From assembly GCA_902772635.1 (NCBI GenBank), contig CACYBK010000086.1:1-49087 (forward strand): a stretch of DNA of 49,087 bases, written 5' to 3'. The notes beneath the pieces are model-generated. The model searched no databases. It saw only the letters and a program-made list of their open reading frames with translations, and was not told where the DNA came from. The stretch is from an uncultured Lachnospiraceae bacterium. Its GTDB lineage: Bacteria > Bacillota > Clostridia > Lachnospirales > Lachnospiraceae. The translations under genes were made by a program, and so were the position numbers. Positions 26,316-34,629 of the stretch are shown here, piece after piece; position 1 is the first letter of the stretch; every line of letters starts with the position of its first letter.

Positions 26316-26501
26316 TTAAGCTCTTTCAACTTTTTTGCTTCGAAGGCAGCTCGTGCAAACATGAAGTCTCTTGGGAGAGCCGTCAACAATGCACTTAACT
26401 GATTTCACATTCGAATTCCAGATGCGGTTCGACCTTCTGTGCGAATGGCTCACCTTGATACCGAAATGAGCGCCCTTTCCGCATACATCACATTTTGCCA
26501 T
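26316..26501 (-). CDS. rpmB: 50S ribosomal protein L28
   Basis: A 61-residue L28 protein: MAKCDVCGKGAHFGIKVSHSHRRSNRIWN, then VCTSCLRSKKVERA. Two CxxC pairs (residues 4/7 and 49/52 approximately) show the zinc-binding C+ paralogue form. AGGAGGTG lies about 8 bases before the ATG. It stands divergent from asp23, with its own promoter, the same arrangement as in B. subtilis where rpmB faces yloU. Confidence 0.97.
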   Translation of the reverse strand: MAKCDVCGKGAHFGIKVSHSHRRSNRIWNSNVKSVKCIVDGSPKRLHVCTSCLRSKKVERA

Positions 26502-26545
26502 CTATATTCACCTCCTGATCGATTCAGCAAAAATACAACTTGAAC

Positions 26546-26574
26546 ATATTATCAGAGGAAGTGGCAAAACGCAA
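26546..26574 (-). promoter_or_regulatory. Promoter of rpmB
   Basis: On the minus strand TTGCGT (26574-26569), 17 bases, TAATAT (26551-26546), leading to a short leader before rpmB. Four positions of each hexamer or better match sigma-A consensus. Confidence 0.6.
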
Positions 26575-26587
26575 GCACAAAAAGCAA

Positions 26588-26616
26588 TTGTTTTTTACAG
26601 GGATATTTTTTATAAT
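26588..26616 (+). promoter_or_regulatory. Promoter of the asp23-fakA-recG operon
   Basis: TTGTTT (26588-26593), 17 bases, TATAAT (26611-26616). The leader would be about 30 bases and contains ACAGGAGG before the asp23 start. Divergent from and adjacent to the rpmB promoter. Confidence 0.7.
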
Positions 26617-26654
26617 TACACAATGCGTTTTTAGTGTTGAACAGGAGGAACCTT

Positions 26655-27020
26655 ATGCAGGGACTCGGTACATTTGAAAACTCAAACGGAAAGGTGATCA
26701 TCGATACGGATGTTATCGCGAATTTTGCCGGTGCCGTAGCCGTAGAGTGCTTCGGGATCGTCGGGATGGCTGCCGTAAACATGAGGGATGGCCTGGTAAA
26801 GCTTCTTAAAAAGGATCACCTGTCACATGGGATAGATGTCAATGTTGATGAAAATAATGAGATATCATTTGATTTCCATCTCATAATCTCATACGGCATA
26901 AGTATAGGCACGGTTTCCGACAATCTCAGAGAGACCGTGAAATACAAGGTCGAGGAGTTTACCGGGATGAAGGTAAGGCGTATAAATATCTATATTGACG
27001 GACTTCGCGTCATCGATTAA
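26655..27020 (+). CDS. Asp23/Gls24 family envelope stress protein (YloU-like)
   Basis: A 121-residue Asp23-domain protein with the pattern GKVIIDTDVIANFAGAVAVECFGIVGMAAV, SHGIDVNVDENNEISFDFHLIISYGISI and VRRINIYIDGLRV. Homologues are membrane-associated through partners and are linked with envelope homeostasis; in several Firmicutes the gene stands directly before fakA, as here. ATG 26655 with GGAGG eight bases upstream is chosen over TTG 26634. Confidence 0.9.
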   Translation: MQGLGTFENSNGKVIIDTDVIANFAGAVAVECFGIVGMAAVNMRDGLVKLLKKDHLSHGIDVNVDENNEISFDFHLIISYGISIGTVSDNLRETVKYKVEEFTGMKVRRINIYIDGLRVID

Positions 27021-27038
27021 GGAGGTATTTTTTCGAAA

Positions 27039-28715
27039 ATGGGCATGACTTCGATCGATGCGTCACAGATATCAAAATGCTTCCTCTCAGGTGCGAAGAC
27101 CATCGAAAAAAACAAGGATTTCATAAATGAGTTGAACGTCTTCCCTGTTCCGGACGGCGATACCGGAACCAATATGACGGCTACTATAATGGCAGCCGCA
27201 AAAGAGGTCGTCGCTGCCTCTGAAAATGATATGGCTGCTGTCTGCAAGGCCATGTCCTCCGGATCACTTCGCGGAGCAAGAGGAAATTCAGGCGTAATAT
27301 TGTCACAGCTTTTGAGAGGCTTTACAAAGCTGATCAAGACTGAAAAGACGCTTGATGTAAAATTGCTTTCGCTTGCAATGCAAAACGCCTGTGATACCGC
27401 TTACAAGGCTGTCATGAAGCCTATGGAGGGAACGATACTCACTGTGGCAAGAGGCGCGGCGGAAAAGGCAAAGAGCCTCTCAGAGTCTACCGATGACATA
27501 GTTTTCTTTGCAGAGGAGATCGTAAAGGAAGCAGAGGAGATATTGAAAAAAACTCCCGAGATGCTTCCGGTCTTGAAAGAGGCGGGAGTTGTTGACTCAG
27601 GCGGGCAGGGGCTCGTATGTGTGCTCCAGGGTGTCAGGGATTTCCTTCAGGGCAAGGAGATAGACCTTTCCCTTGAATCCTTTGATGAGGAAAATAAGAA
27701 AGAGGAAAAAGAGGAATCCGCTTTTTCATACGAAGCGGCCTTTAGGATACTTCCATCCGCAGTCTTTACGGATGCTGACGAGTCAGAGATGAAGCGTTAT
27801 TATGCTTCCATTGGTGAGAATGTTTATATTTCAAGGACTGTCGAGGATGTCTGCGTCACATTAAGGACAAACGATCCCGGGCATGTCCTTACCAAGGCGC
27901 TTTCCTTCGGTCCTCTGACCTCAGTCTCTATTGTGAATGACCGCCTTGAACCGAAAAAGAAGGGTGATAATTCTCTCACTGAGTTTTTCAAGAGACCGGA
28001 AACGGAGAGTGCTCCAAATGAGCAGATCAAAAAAGAGGAGCATGTCTCTGAAAAGAAGGAGATCGCCTTCGTTGCGGTATCTATCGGAAAGGGCTTGAAT
28101 TCTATATTTAAGGAGCTTGGTGCGGACTTCGTCATAGAAGGCGGACAGACGATGAATCCTTCCACGGAGGATATATTAAAGGCCGTAAAGAAGGCAAACG
28201 CAAAGACCTGTATAGTTCTTCCGAACAACAAAAATATCATTCTTGCCGCAAACCAGGCCCGTGATATAGCTACGGACTGTGAGGTCATAGTCCTTCCCAC
28301 AAAGACCATTCCGCAGGGGATCTCGGCTCTCATTAATTATATTCCCGAGGAGTCTGCCCACGACAATGCGAAGAGGATGCTTAAAGAGATAGACGCGGTA
28401 AAGTCCGCTGAGATCACCTATGCAGTCCGGGATACGAAGATCAATGATCATGTGATCCACAAGGGTGATTACATGGGGATCGGCGACAAGGGGCTTCTTT
28501 CCGTAAATCCCGATATCCAGGAGACCTTCGTGGAACTTCTGAATTCCATGCTTACTGAGGAAAGTTCTCTTGTTACAGTATACTTCGGTAAGGACGTAAA
28601 GAAAAAAGAACTGAAAAAGATTGAAGATCGGCTCAGAGAAAGCTTTCCGGAGATCGAATTTGAGATCGAAGAGGGCGGGCAGCCGGTTTATTACTTTATC
28701 ATTTCAGTGGAGTGA
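27039..28715 (+). CDS. fakA: DAK2-domain fatty acid kinase catalytic subunit (FakA/YloV)
   Basis: A 558-residue FakA homologue. In Firmicutes FakA phosphorylates fatty acids held by a FakB/DegV binding protein. The N-terminal DhaL domain (residues 1-200) shows NVFPVPDGDTGTNM, the metal and ATP loop, then SLRGARGNSGVILSQLLRGF and VVDSGGQGL. A middle domain and a C-terminal DegV-like part (CIVLPNNKNIILAANQA and GDYMGIGDKGLLS) follow. AAGGAGG precedes ATG 27039. No fakB gene is nearby. Confidence 0.9.
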   Translation: MGMTSIDASQISKCFLSGAKTIEKNKDFINELNVFPVPDGDTGTNMTATIMAAAKEVVAASENDMAAVCKAMSSGSLRGARGNSGVILSQLLRGFTKLIKTEKTLDVKLLSLAMQNACDTAYKAVMKPMEGTILTVARGAAEKAKSLSESTDDIVFFAEEIVKEAEEILKKTPEMLPVLKEAGVVDSGGQGLVCVLQGVRDFLQGKEIDLSLESFDEENKKEEKEESAFSYEAAFRILPSAVFTDADESEMKRYYASIGENVYISRTVEDVCVTLRTNDPGHVLTKALSFGPLTSVSIVNDRLEPKKKGDNSLTEFFKRPETESAPNEQIKKEEHVSEKKEIAFVAVSIGKGLNSIFKELGADFVIEGGQTMNPSTEDILKAVKKANAKTCIVLPNNKNIILAANQARDIATDCEVIVLPTKTIPQGISALINYIPEESAHDNAKRMLKEIDAVKSAEITYAVRDTKINDHVIHKGDYMGIGDKGLLSVNPDIQETFVELLNSMLTEESSLVTVYFGKDVKKKELKKIEDRLRESFPEIEFEIEEGGQPVYYFIISVE

Positions 28716-28723
28716 CTATCCTG

Positions 28724-30796
28724 ATGACAGACGAAAATGTATCTTCAATAAGGACCCTGAAGGGCATCGGTGAAAAAACCGAAGCCCTTTTTAATAAACT
28801 GAATATCTATAACCTTGATGATCTGATAGCCTATGCTCCAAGGGCTTATTATCTTTACAAAAAGCCCGTAAGCTCATATGAGGAGATCGAAACAGGGATT
28901 AAGCAGGCTTTTTTCATGTGTGTCGACCAAAGAGCAACGGTAAAAAAGGGAAGAGTTAATGTTACGATACTGAAAGGAATTGACAGAAACGGCATTAAGC
29001 TTGAAATGGTCTGGTTCAATATGCCTTATCTAAGGTCTACCCTTATGACCGGCGAAAGCTATGTCTTCTATGGTCTTGTGAAGGAGATATCAAGGGATGG
29101 AAAGGTAAGCCTTGAGCAGCCGCTCACCTTTTCTCCCGAAAAATATGATGAGATGATGCGCTTTCCGCAAGGGGTCTATCCCCTTACGAAGGGTCTAACA
29201 AACAATGCTGTGAAAAAGGCGGTAATGGCGGCCTTTGAGGCAAAGGGTGAGATGAAGGATTTTCTTCCGGATGAGCTTCTTTTGAAAAGAGCTTTGCCTC
29301 CACTTTCAAAGGCCCTTTTTGACATTCATTTTCCGGATGATATGGAAAAACTTAAAGCCGCAAAGGAAAGGCTGTATTACAACGATTTTCTTTTTTTTCT
29401 TCTGAAGGAAAAGATGGATGTTTCCGGTGAAAGAGTAAAAAACACCTTTCATCTTGAAAAAAGGGAAGAGTTTGACAGAGTGGTGCATAGCCTTCCCTAT
29501 CCTCTCACTGAGGGACAGAAGAAAGCAATTTCTGATATCACATCGGATTTCAACGGACCTGTTGTCACAGAGCGGCTTATCCAGGGGGATGTTGGATCCG
29601 GAAAGACTCTCGTAGCTTTTCTCTCAATGCTCCTCATGGTTGAAAACGGCTACAAGGCTCTTCTCATGGCGCCGACGGAGGTTCTTTCAAAACAGCATCT
29701 CATTACCTTCAAAAAGTATATTGAGGACTTTTCTCTTCCCTATGACGTAGTGCTCCTGAATTCGGATGTGAAGGGAGCAAAGAGGAAAGAGGCTCTTGAA
29801 AAGATAAAGAAGTCTTCGGGAATTTTTATAATCGGGACCTCTGCCCTCATCACGAAGGCGCGGGAATATGAAAATGTCGGGATAGTGATCACAGACGAGC
29901 AGCATCGTTTTGGAGTGAAGCAGCGAAAGGCTCTTATGGACAAAGGCTTGCATCCCTTCTCCATCCTTCTTTCCGCGACGCCGATCCCACGTACTCTTGC
30001 CCTGATACTCTATGAGGGAATGAATATCACGGTAATTGAAGACAAGCCGAAAAACCGCCTTCCCATAAAAAATGCCCTGGTGAATCCGCAGAAAAGAAAG
30101 GCCTCCTATTCCTTTATGGAAAAGGAGATAAAGGCGGGACATCAGTGCTATGTGATCTGTCCCTTTGTCGAGAACAATGATGAAAAGCCCGATGTATGCG
30201 ATGTGATGACATATAAGGACAAGCTAAAAAAGGCGCTGGGGAAAGATATAAAGGTTCTGATCCTTCACGGAAGGATGAGTGATGAAGAAAAGGACGGGAT
30301 AATGCAGGACTTCTATGAAAGGAAAGCCGATATCCTTGTATCAACGACTGTCATTGAGGTAGGGATAGATGTTCCAAACGCTACCGTGATCATGATAGAA
30401 AATGCCGAGAGATTCGGCCTTTCGCAGCTCCACCAGCTGCGGGGAAGGGTTGGAAGAGGGGAAAGCCAGAGCTACTGCATCTTCATGGATTGTTCCGGAA
30501 AAAAAGAACCTGACAAAAAGCTTTCCGTCATAAGTTCATCGAATGACGGCTTTTACATAGCAAATGAAGACTTGAAGGAGCGGGGACCGGGAGACCTGAA
30601 CGGTATCAGACAGAGCGGTGACAAGGGAAGCGGCTTTTCTTACGAGGACCTATCCGGAAATGAGATGCTCATAAAGGCTGCTGCCGAGGACGCAGACTTT
30701 ATTCTTAAGGATTCGAGCGGGCTTCTTTCGGATAAATACAGTGAGCTTTCAAATCTTCTTTCTGAAAAAGAGACAGGACTTTACAAAAACCTGTGA
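28724..30796 (+). CDS. recG: ATP-dependent DNA helicase RecG
   Basis: RecG (690 residues) remodels stalled forks and branched DNA. An N-terminal wedge with an OB fold (about residues 55-150, SLEQPLTFSP) precedes two helicase domains. Motifs: Q-like EGQKKAISDI, Walker A GDVGSGKTLVAF with Lys294, MAPTEVLSKQH, the DEQH box ITDEQHRFGVKQR, SATPIPRTLAL, and QLHQLRGRVGRGESQSYC. ATG 28724 is preferred because AGTGGAGTGA lies upstream; GTG 28712 would overlap the fakA stop by 4 bp and remains possible. The stop abuts the convergent rqcH stop with no gap. Confidence 0.96.
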   Translation: MTDENVSSIRTLKGIGEKTEALFNKLNIYNLDDLIAYAPRAYYLYKKPVSSYEEIETGIKQAFFMCVDQRATVKKGRVNVTILKGIDRNGIKLEMVWFNMPYLRSTLMTGESYVFYGLVKEISRDGKVSLEQPLTFSPEKYDEMMRFPQGVYPLTKGLTNNAVKKAVMAAFEAKGEMKDFLPDELLLKRALPPLSKALFDIHFPDDMEKLKAAKERLYYNDFLFFLLKEKMDVSGERVKNTFHLEKREEFDRVVHSLPYPLTEGQKKAISDITSDFNGPVVTERLIQGDVGSGKTLVAFLSMLLMVENGYKALLMAPTEVLSKQHLITFKKYIEDFSLPYDVVLLNSDVKGAKRKEALEKIKKSSGIFIIGTSALITKAREYENVGIVITDEQHRFGVKQRKALMDKGLHPFSILLSATPIPRTLALILYEGMNITVIEDKPKNRLPIKNALVNPQKRKASYSFMEKEIKAGHQCYVICPFVENNDEKPDVCDVMTYKDKLKKALGKDIKVLILHGRMSDEEKDGIMQDFYERKADILVSTTVIEVGIDVPNATVIMIENAERFGLSQLHQLRGRVGRGESQSYCIFMDCSGKKEPDKKLSVISSSNDGFYIANEDLKERGPGDLNGIRQSGDKGSGFSYEDLSGNEMLIKAAAEDADFILKDSSGLLSDKYSELSNLLSEKETGLYKNL

Positions 30797-32551
30797 TCAA
30801 TCAAGCCGTTCCACGTTTTCGAGGGTCGGGGTTACTACCATCGAATAGTTTGTATAATAGATGACAAAGCCGGTCTTTGTCCCGGGTGTCTTTTTGACTT
30901 CCTTTTTCAGGACATAGTCCACCTCAACCTTGTTTTGCTCACGCCCCTCGGAGAAATAAGCGGCAACCTGGGCGGCGGAAAGAAAAGCTTCGTCGGAGGG
31001 CTCTTTGCCATCAGTCTTTAATATCACATGGCTTCCGTGTATGGTCTTTGAGTGAAACCACCAGTCTTTTCCCGTTGCCAGTTTGAAGGTGACCTCTTCG
31101 TTTTGATAATTGTTTTTGCCGACATAGATCAAAAAGCCGTCCCTTGTCCTGAAGGAAAGAGGAGCGGCCTTCTTTTCTTTTTTTGCGCCCTTCTTCATGC
31201 CGCTTTTTTTGATGAAGCCATGTTCATAAAGCTCCTGCCTTATCTCAGCGATATCTCTTTCGTCATCTGAAAATGAAAGCGAGGTCAGGATCGATGAGAG
31301 TATTTCAATATTGTCTCTTGTGGTTTTGATACGTTCTTCAAGCGATTCCTTTGTGCGCTTCAACTTGTCATATTTCTTGAAATAGCGCTTTGCGTTTTCG
31401 ATGGCGGAAAGGTCTTTGTCAAGAGGGATGGTAATATCCTCTCCTGTATGATAATCATTTGCGATAAGTTTACTCTCGCCGCCCTTCAGATTGTATCCGT
31501 AGGCCTGGAGGAGTTCGCCAAAAAGCCTGTAACGATCTGCTTTTTTTGTATCATCAAGCTGTTTTTCCTGGAGAAGAAGGGTCTTTCGGTCGCGGGAAAG
31601 AAGTGTCTCAACAGTCTTTCTGAGGCTCTCTGTCTTCTGCCTGATATTATCCTCATGATTTCTTCCCGAATAGAAAGCTTCAAGCATGGAAGATGCACAA
31701 TCAAAGGGCTTTTTTTCCATATCGGAAAGTGACAAAAGATCGACAGCGCAAAACTCCGGGGAATCAAGCTTTGATGACGGGATATAGATAGCAGGAGAAA
31801 AGCGCTTTTTTGAAAGATCATTTATAAGAGTGCAAAAGGAGGAATAAAGGGCCTCTCGTTCAGGAATTGAAAGCGAATCCACATGGGAGTCGGCTGATAA
31901 GCCGCTCCTGAAGGCAAGCTCAGAGGATATCAGTGTTCCAAAGCCCGTAAAGGAATCGAGGATCGCTTTTTCGATAGTCCGATTTCCTGAAAAGACCAAT
32001 TTTGAAAAGCCTTCTTCGTCGACCGAAAAGGGTGAGCATTTCCCCTCCTGAGAAGGAATGAAATAGGGCTTTTGTGGCAGAACCTCCCGGACAGAGCTTA
32101 CAGAGGAGTTGATCCTCTTTATGGCATCGATGATCACATTATTCTCATCAGTGAGGATAATATTCGAATGCCTCCCCATTATCTCAAAATAAAGGCGAAA
32201 ATCAGCCACATCGCCCATTTCACCGCGATGGGAGAAAGTAAGCCTTATCACTCTTTCAAAGCCGACCTGCTCGACTGATATGATGCGTCCGCCTTGACAG
32301 TATTTCCTCATAGCCATGCAAAAGGCAGGGGCGGTGTCAGGACTTTTCTTTTTTTCGTTTGTGAGATAAAGGAGTGGAAGAGAGGCGTTTGCGGAGGCAA
32401 AAAGAAAGAGAGTGCCTTCACTTGCTCCTCCCTTGATCGTGAAAAGAAGCTCATATTTTTCAGGCTGGGCTATCTTTGAAATGCTTGCGCCTTTGAGCCT
32501 TTTGTTTAGCTCATCAGAGAGAGCACAGATTGTAATGCCGTCAAAAGCCAT
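30797..32551 (-). CDS. rqcH: NFACT family ribosome quality control protein RqcH (Rqc2-like, formerly fibronectin-binding protein)
   Basis: A 584-residue NFACT protein. Family members bind the 50S with peptidyl-tRNA and add Ala tails to stalled chains. The N-terminal NFACT-N domain begins MAFDGITICALSDELNKRLKGASISKIAQPEKYELLF; a long coiled-coil middle (about residues 290-450) follows; the C-terminal NFACT-R domain has FLIYVGKNNYQNEEVTFKLA and DWWFHSKTIHGSHVILK. The Met at 32551 is preferred over one 8 codons earlier because the family starts at MAFDG; AAAGGGG lies 12 bases upstream. Divergent from yicC, as in B. subtilis yloA. Confidence 0.93.
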   Translation of the reverse strand: MAFDGITICALSDELNKRLKGASISKIAQPEKYELLFTIKGGASEGTLFLFASANASLPLLYLTNEKKKSPDTAPAFCMAMRKYCQGGRIISVEQVGFERVIRLTFSHRGEMGDVADFRLYFEIMGRHSNIILTDENNVIIDAIKRINSSVSSVREVLPQKPYFIPSQEGKCSPFSVDEEGFSKLVFSGNRTIEKAILDSFTGFGTLISSELAFRSGLSADSHVDSLSIPEREALYSSFCTLINDLSKKRFSPAIYIPSSKLDSPEFCAVDLLSLSDMEKKPFDCASSMLEAFYSGRNHEDNIRQKTESLRKTVETLLSRDRKTLLLQEKQLDDTKKADRYRLFGELLQAYGYNLKGGESKLIANDYHTGEDITIPLDKDLSAIENAKRYFKKYDKLKRTKESLEERIKTTRDNIEILSSILTSLSFSDDERDIAEIRQELYEHGFIKKSGMKKGAKKEKKAAPLSFRTRDGFLIYVGKNNYQNEEVTFKLATGKDWWFHSKTIHGSHVILKTDGKEPSDEAFLSAAQVAAYFSEGREQNKVEVDYVLKKEVKKTPGTKTGFVIYYTNYSMVVTPTLENVERLD

Positions 32552-32574
32552 CTTGTAAAGACCCCTTTGTTTCA

Positions 32575-32608
32575 TTGACGTTGAAAATGGATTTAACTAT
32601 AATATAAT
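32575..32608 (+). promoter_or_regulatory. Promoter of the yicC-gmk-rpoZ operon
   Basis: TTGACG (32575-32580), 17 bases, TATAAT (32598-32603), with a second overlapping TATAAT at 32603-32608. One mismatch to the sigma-A consensus, so this should be one of the strongest promoters in the window. It starts a leader of about 30 bases before yicC. Confidence 0.82.
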
Positions 32609-32640
32609 ATCGGTTTTGAAAAAGAAAGGCGTTTAATTTT

Positions 32641-33522
32641 ATGGCTTATTCCATGACTGGCTTCGGCCAGTGCACGACTGAAGGGATTCCCGGTCGGCTT
32701 ACAATAGAGATCAAGTCCGTTAATCAAAGGTTTCTTGATATTTCAGTAAGGATGCCCCGTGAGCTTTCTTTTCTTGAGATGCGGCTTCGGGATACGATCA
32801 GAAAGAGGATAGTCAGGGGAAAGGTCGATGTTTTCGTTATCTTTGAAGGGAATACGAACGAAAATGTCAGCCTGAAATACAATCCGAACATTGCCCAAAG
32901 CTACCTTGAGGGAGCAAAGGAGATGGAAAGGAGCTTTGGCATCAAAAATGATATGACTGCATCTGCTCTTTCGGCTCTTCCCTATGTTTTTGAAAAGGTC
33001 ACAGAACAGGCTGACGAGGATGAGATCACAAAGCTTTTTGATGATGCACTCGAGCAGGCCCTTTGCAGCTTTTCTAATGCAAGAAAAAGCGAGGGTGAGC
33101 GTCTTACAAAGGATCTTCTTCAAAAGACTGACGAGCTTCTTTCTTATGTCTCTGAGATCGAAAAACGTGAGCCCGAGATCATAGCCTCCTACAAAGAAAA
33201 GATAAGTCAGAAGCTTTCTGAGTTTTCTGATATTACAGAAGGGATAGACTCGTCCCGCCTTGCGCTTGAGGTCACTATGTATGCGGACAAGATCTGCGTA
33301 GACGAGGAGATAGTGAGACTGAAGAGCCATGTAAAGGAGACAAAAGCTGTCCTTCAAAAGGAGGGCGAGATTGGGAGGAGGCTTGACTTCCTTTCGCAGG
33401 AGATGAACCGCGAGGCAAATACCATCCTCTCAAAATCAGTTGATGTGATGACTGACAGCATAGGCGTGTCGATGAAGACCGTTATAGAAAAGATCAGGGA
33501 ACAGATTCAGAATCTGGAGTAA
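32641..33522 (+). CDS. yicC: YicC family endoribonuclease
   Basis: A 293-residue YicC/YloC protein. Members have been reported to be endoribonucleases affecting RNA decay. Visible are the start MAYSMTGFGQ, IEIKSVNQRFLDISVRMP, and the strongly conserved C-terminal DUF1732 part: DEEIVRLKSHV, then GRRLDFLSQEMNREANTILSKS. The ribosome binding site GAAAGG is about 11 bases before ATG 32641. It is followed after 4 bp by gmk; the small remA gene usually between them in Bacillota is missing. Confidence 0.93.
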   Translation: MAYSMTGFGQCTTEGIPGRLTIEIKSVNQRFLDISVRMPRELSFLEMRLRDTIRKRIVRGKVDVFVIFEGNTNENVSLKYNPNIAQSYLEGAKEMERSFGIKNDMTASALSALPYVFEKVTEQADEDEITKLFDDALEQALCSFSNARKSEGERLTKDLLQKTDELLSYVSEIEKREPEIIASYKEKISQKLSEFSDITEGIDSSRLALEVTMYADKICVDEEIVRLKSHVKETKAVLQKEGEIGRRLDFLSQEMNREANTILSKSVDVMTDSIGVSMKTVIEKIREQIQNLE

Positions 33523-33526
33523 TGCC

Positions 33527-34156
33527 ATGAAAAGAAAAGGTTTGATCACAGTTCTTTCAGGCTTTTCCGGGGCCGGTAAGGGAACCATAATGAAGCATCT
33601 TCTTGAGGAATATCCGGGAAGGTACAACCTCTCTATCTCTGCGACCACCAGGAACAAGCGGATCGGTGAGGAGGATGGAAGGGAATACTTCTTCAAGACA
33701 AGAGAGGAATTCGAGGAGATGATCAAAAATGATGAGCTCCTTGAATATGCCGAGTTTTCCGGAAATTATTACGGAACACCAAAGGAGTATGTGAACCGTC
33801 TCGTTGATGAAGGGAAGGATGTTCTCCTGGAGATCGAGGTGAACGGTGCACTTCAGGTCAGAAAGATATTCCCTGATTCAGTTCTCCTCTTTGTGACGCC
33901 GCCAAGCGCAGAGGCGCTTAAATCAAGGCTTGTGGGAAGAAAGACAGAGAGTATGGAGGAAATAGAAAACCGGCTCTCGATCTCATCAAAGGAGTCGCTT
34001 CTCATGGACAAATATGATTATCTCATAGTAAATGACAAAGTTTCTGCTGCAGTCAAAGAGGTTCATGATATTATTGAATGCGAGATACTTCGCACCGGAA
34101 GAAATTCCGTGATGATAGAAAAGATGCAGCGCGAACTTGCTTTGTACAAAAAATAA
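33527..34156 (+). CDS. gmk: Guanylate kinase
   Basis: Gmk (209 residues) converts GMP plus ATP to GDP and ADP. P-loop GFSGAGKGTIMKHLLEE lies at residues 11-28. Next come the GMP-binding part SATTRNKRIGEEDGREYFF and YYGTPKEYV, the mid region VLLEIEVNGALQV, and the lid. GGAG lies seven bases before ATG 33527. Confidence 0.97.
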   Translation: MKRKGLITVLSGFSGAGKGTIMKHLLEEYPGRYNLSISATTRNKRIGEEDGREYFFKTREEFEEMIKNDELLEYAEFSGNYYGTPKEYVNRLVDEGKDVLLEIEVNGALQVRKIFPDSVLLFVTPPSAEALKSRLVGRKTESMEEIENRLSISSKESLLMDKYDYLIVNDKVSAAVKEVHDIIECEILRTGRNSVMIEKMQRELALYKK

Positions 34157-34179
34157 TTATTTTTGAAAGGAGTTTTCAA

Positions 34180-34629
34180 ATGATACACCCTTCTTATGTA
34201 GAACTTATGAAGGTGGTAAACAAGGATGCCATCGTAGGTGAGGAGCCTGTGATCAACAGCCGTTACAGCATAGTCTGCGCTACGGCAAAGAGAGCAAGAC
34301 AGATAATAGACGGCCGCGATCCGCTTGTTACAAATACCAGAGGGAAGAAGCCTCTTTCCATCGCAGTTGAAGAGCTGAACTCGGGAGTCCTGAAGATCCT
34401 TACCGAGGATGAAGTCAGAATCGAAAGAGAAAAGCAGGCAGCCTACGACGAAAAGGTCCGTGAGGAAAAGGCAAAACGACGCGAAGAAGAAAAGCAGAAA
34501 AACGAAGCGAAGAAGTCTGACAGGGGAAGATCTTCGGATTCTCTTGATGAGGAAGAGGAGTACGAGGAAGATGAGACAGTCCCCGGGGATGCGGAAGAAG
34601 CTGACAATGCTCCTTCCGATGAAGAATGA
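34180..34629 (+). CDS. rpoZ: RNA polymerase subunit omega with an extended charged C-terminus
   Basis: Omega supports assembly of RNA polymerase by folding around the beta-prime C-terminus. Residues 1-80 match omega: MIHPSYVELMKVV, INSRYSIVCATAKRARQII, and KPLSIAVEELNSGVLKI. Members usually have 60-90 residues, but this one has 149; residues 85-149 are Lys/Arg/Glu-rich and then strongly acidic (SLDEEEEYEEDE). ATG 34180 has GAAAGGAG nearby, while the longer frame beginning within gmk is out of family. The gene overlaps rimO by 4 bp. Tail function is unknown. Confidence 0.9.
   Translation: MIHPSYVELMKVVNKDAIVGEEPVINSRYSIVCATAKRARQIIDGRDPLVTNTRGKKPLSIAVEELNSGVLKILTEDEVRIEREKQAAYDEKVREEKAKRREEEKQKNEAKKSDRGRSSDSLDEEEEYEEDETVPGDAEEADNAPSDEE

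Noticed and set aside
30860..30895. Hairpin GACAAAG/CTTTGTC followed by T-rich DNA as a recG terminator
   Set aside because: The T tract is separated from the stem by a GC-rich stretch, and the site is well inside rqcH.
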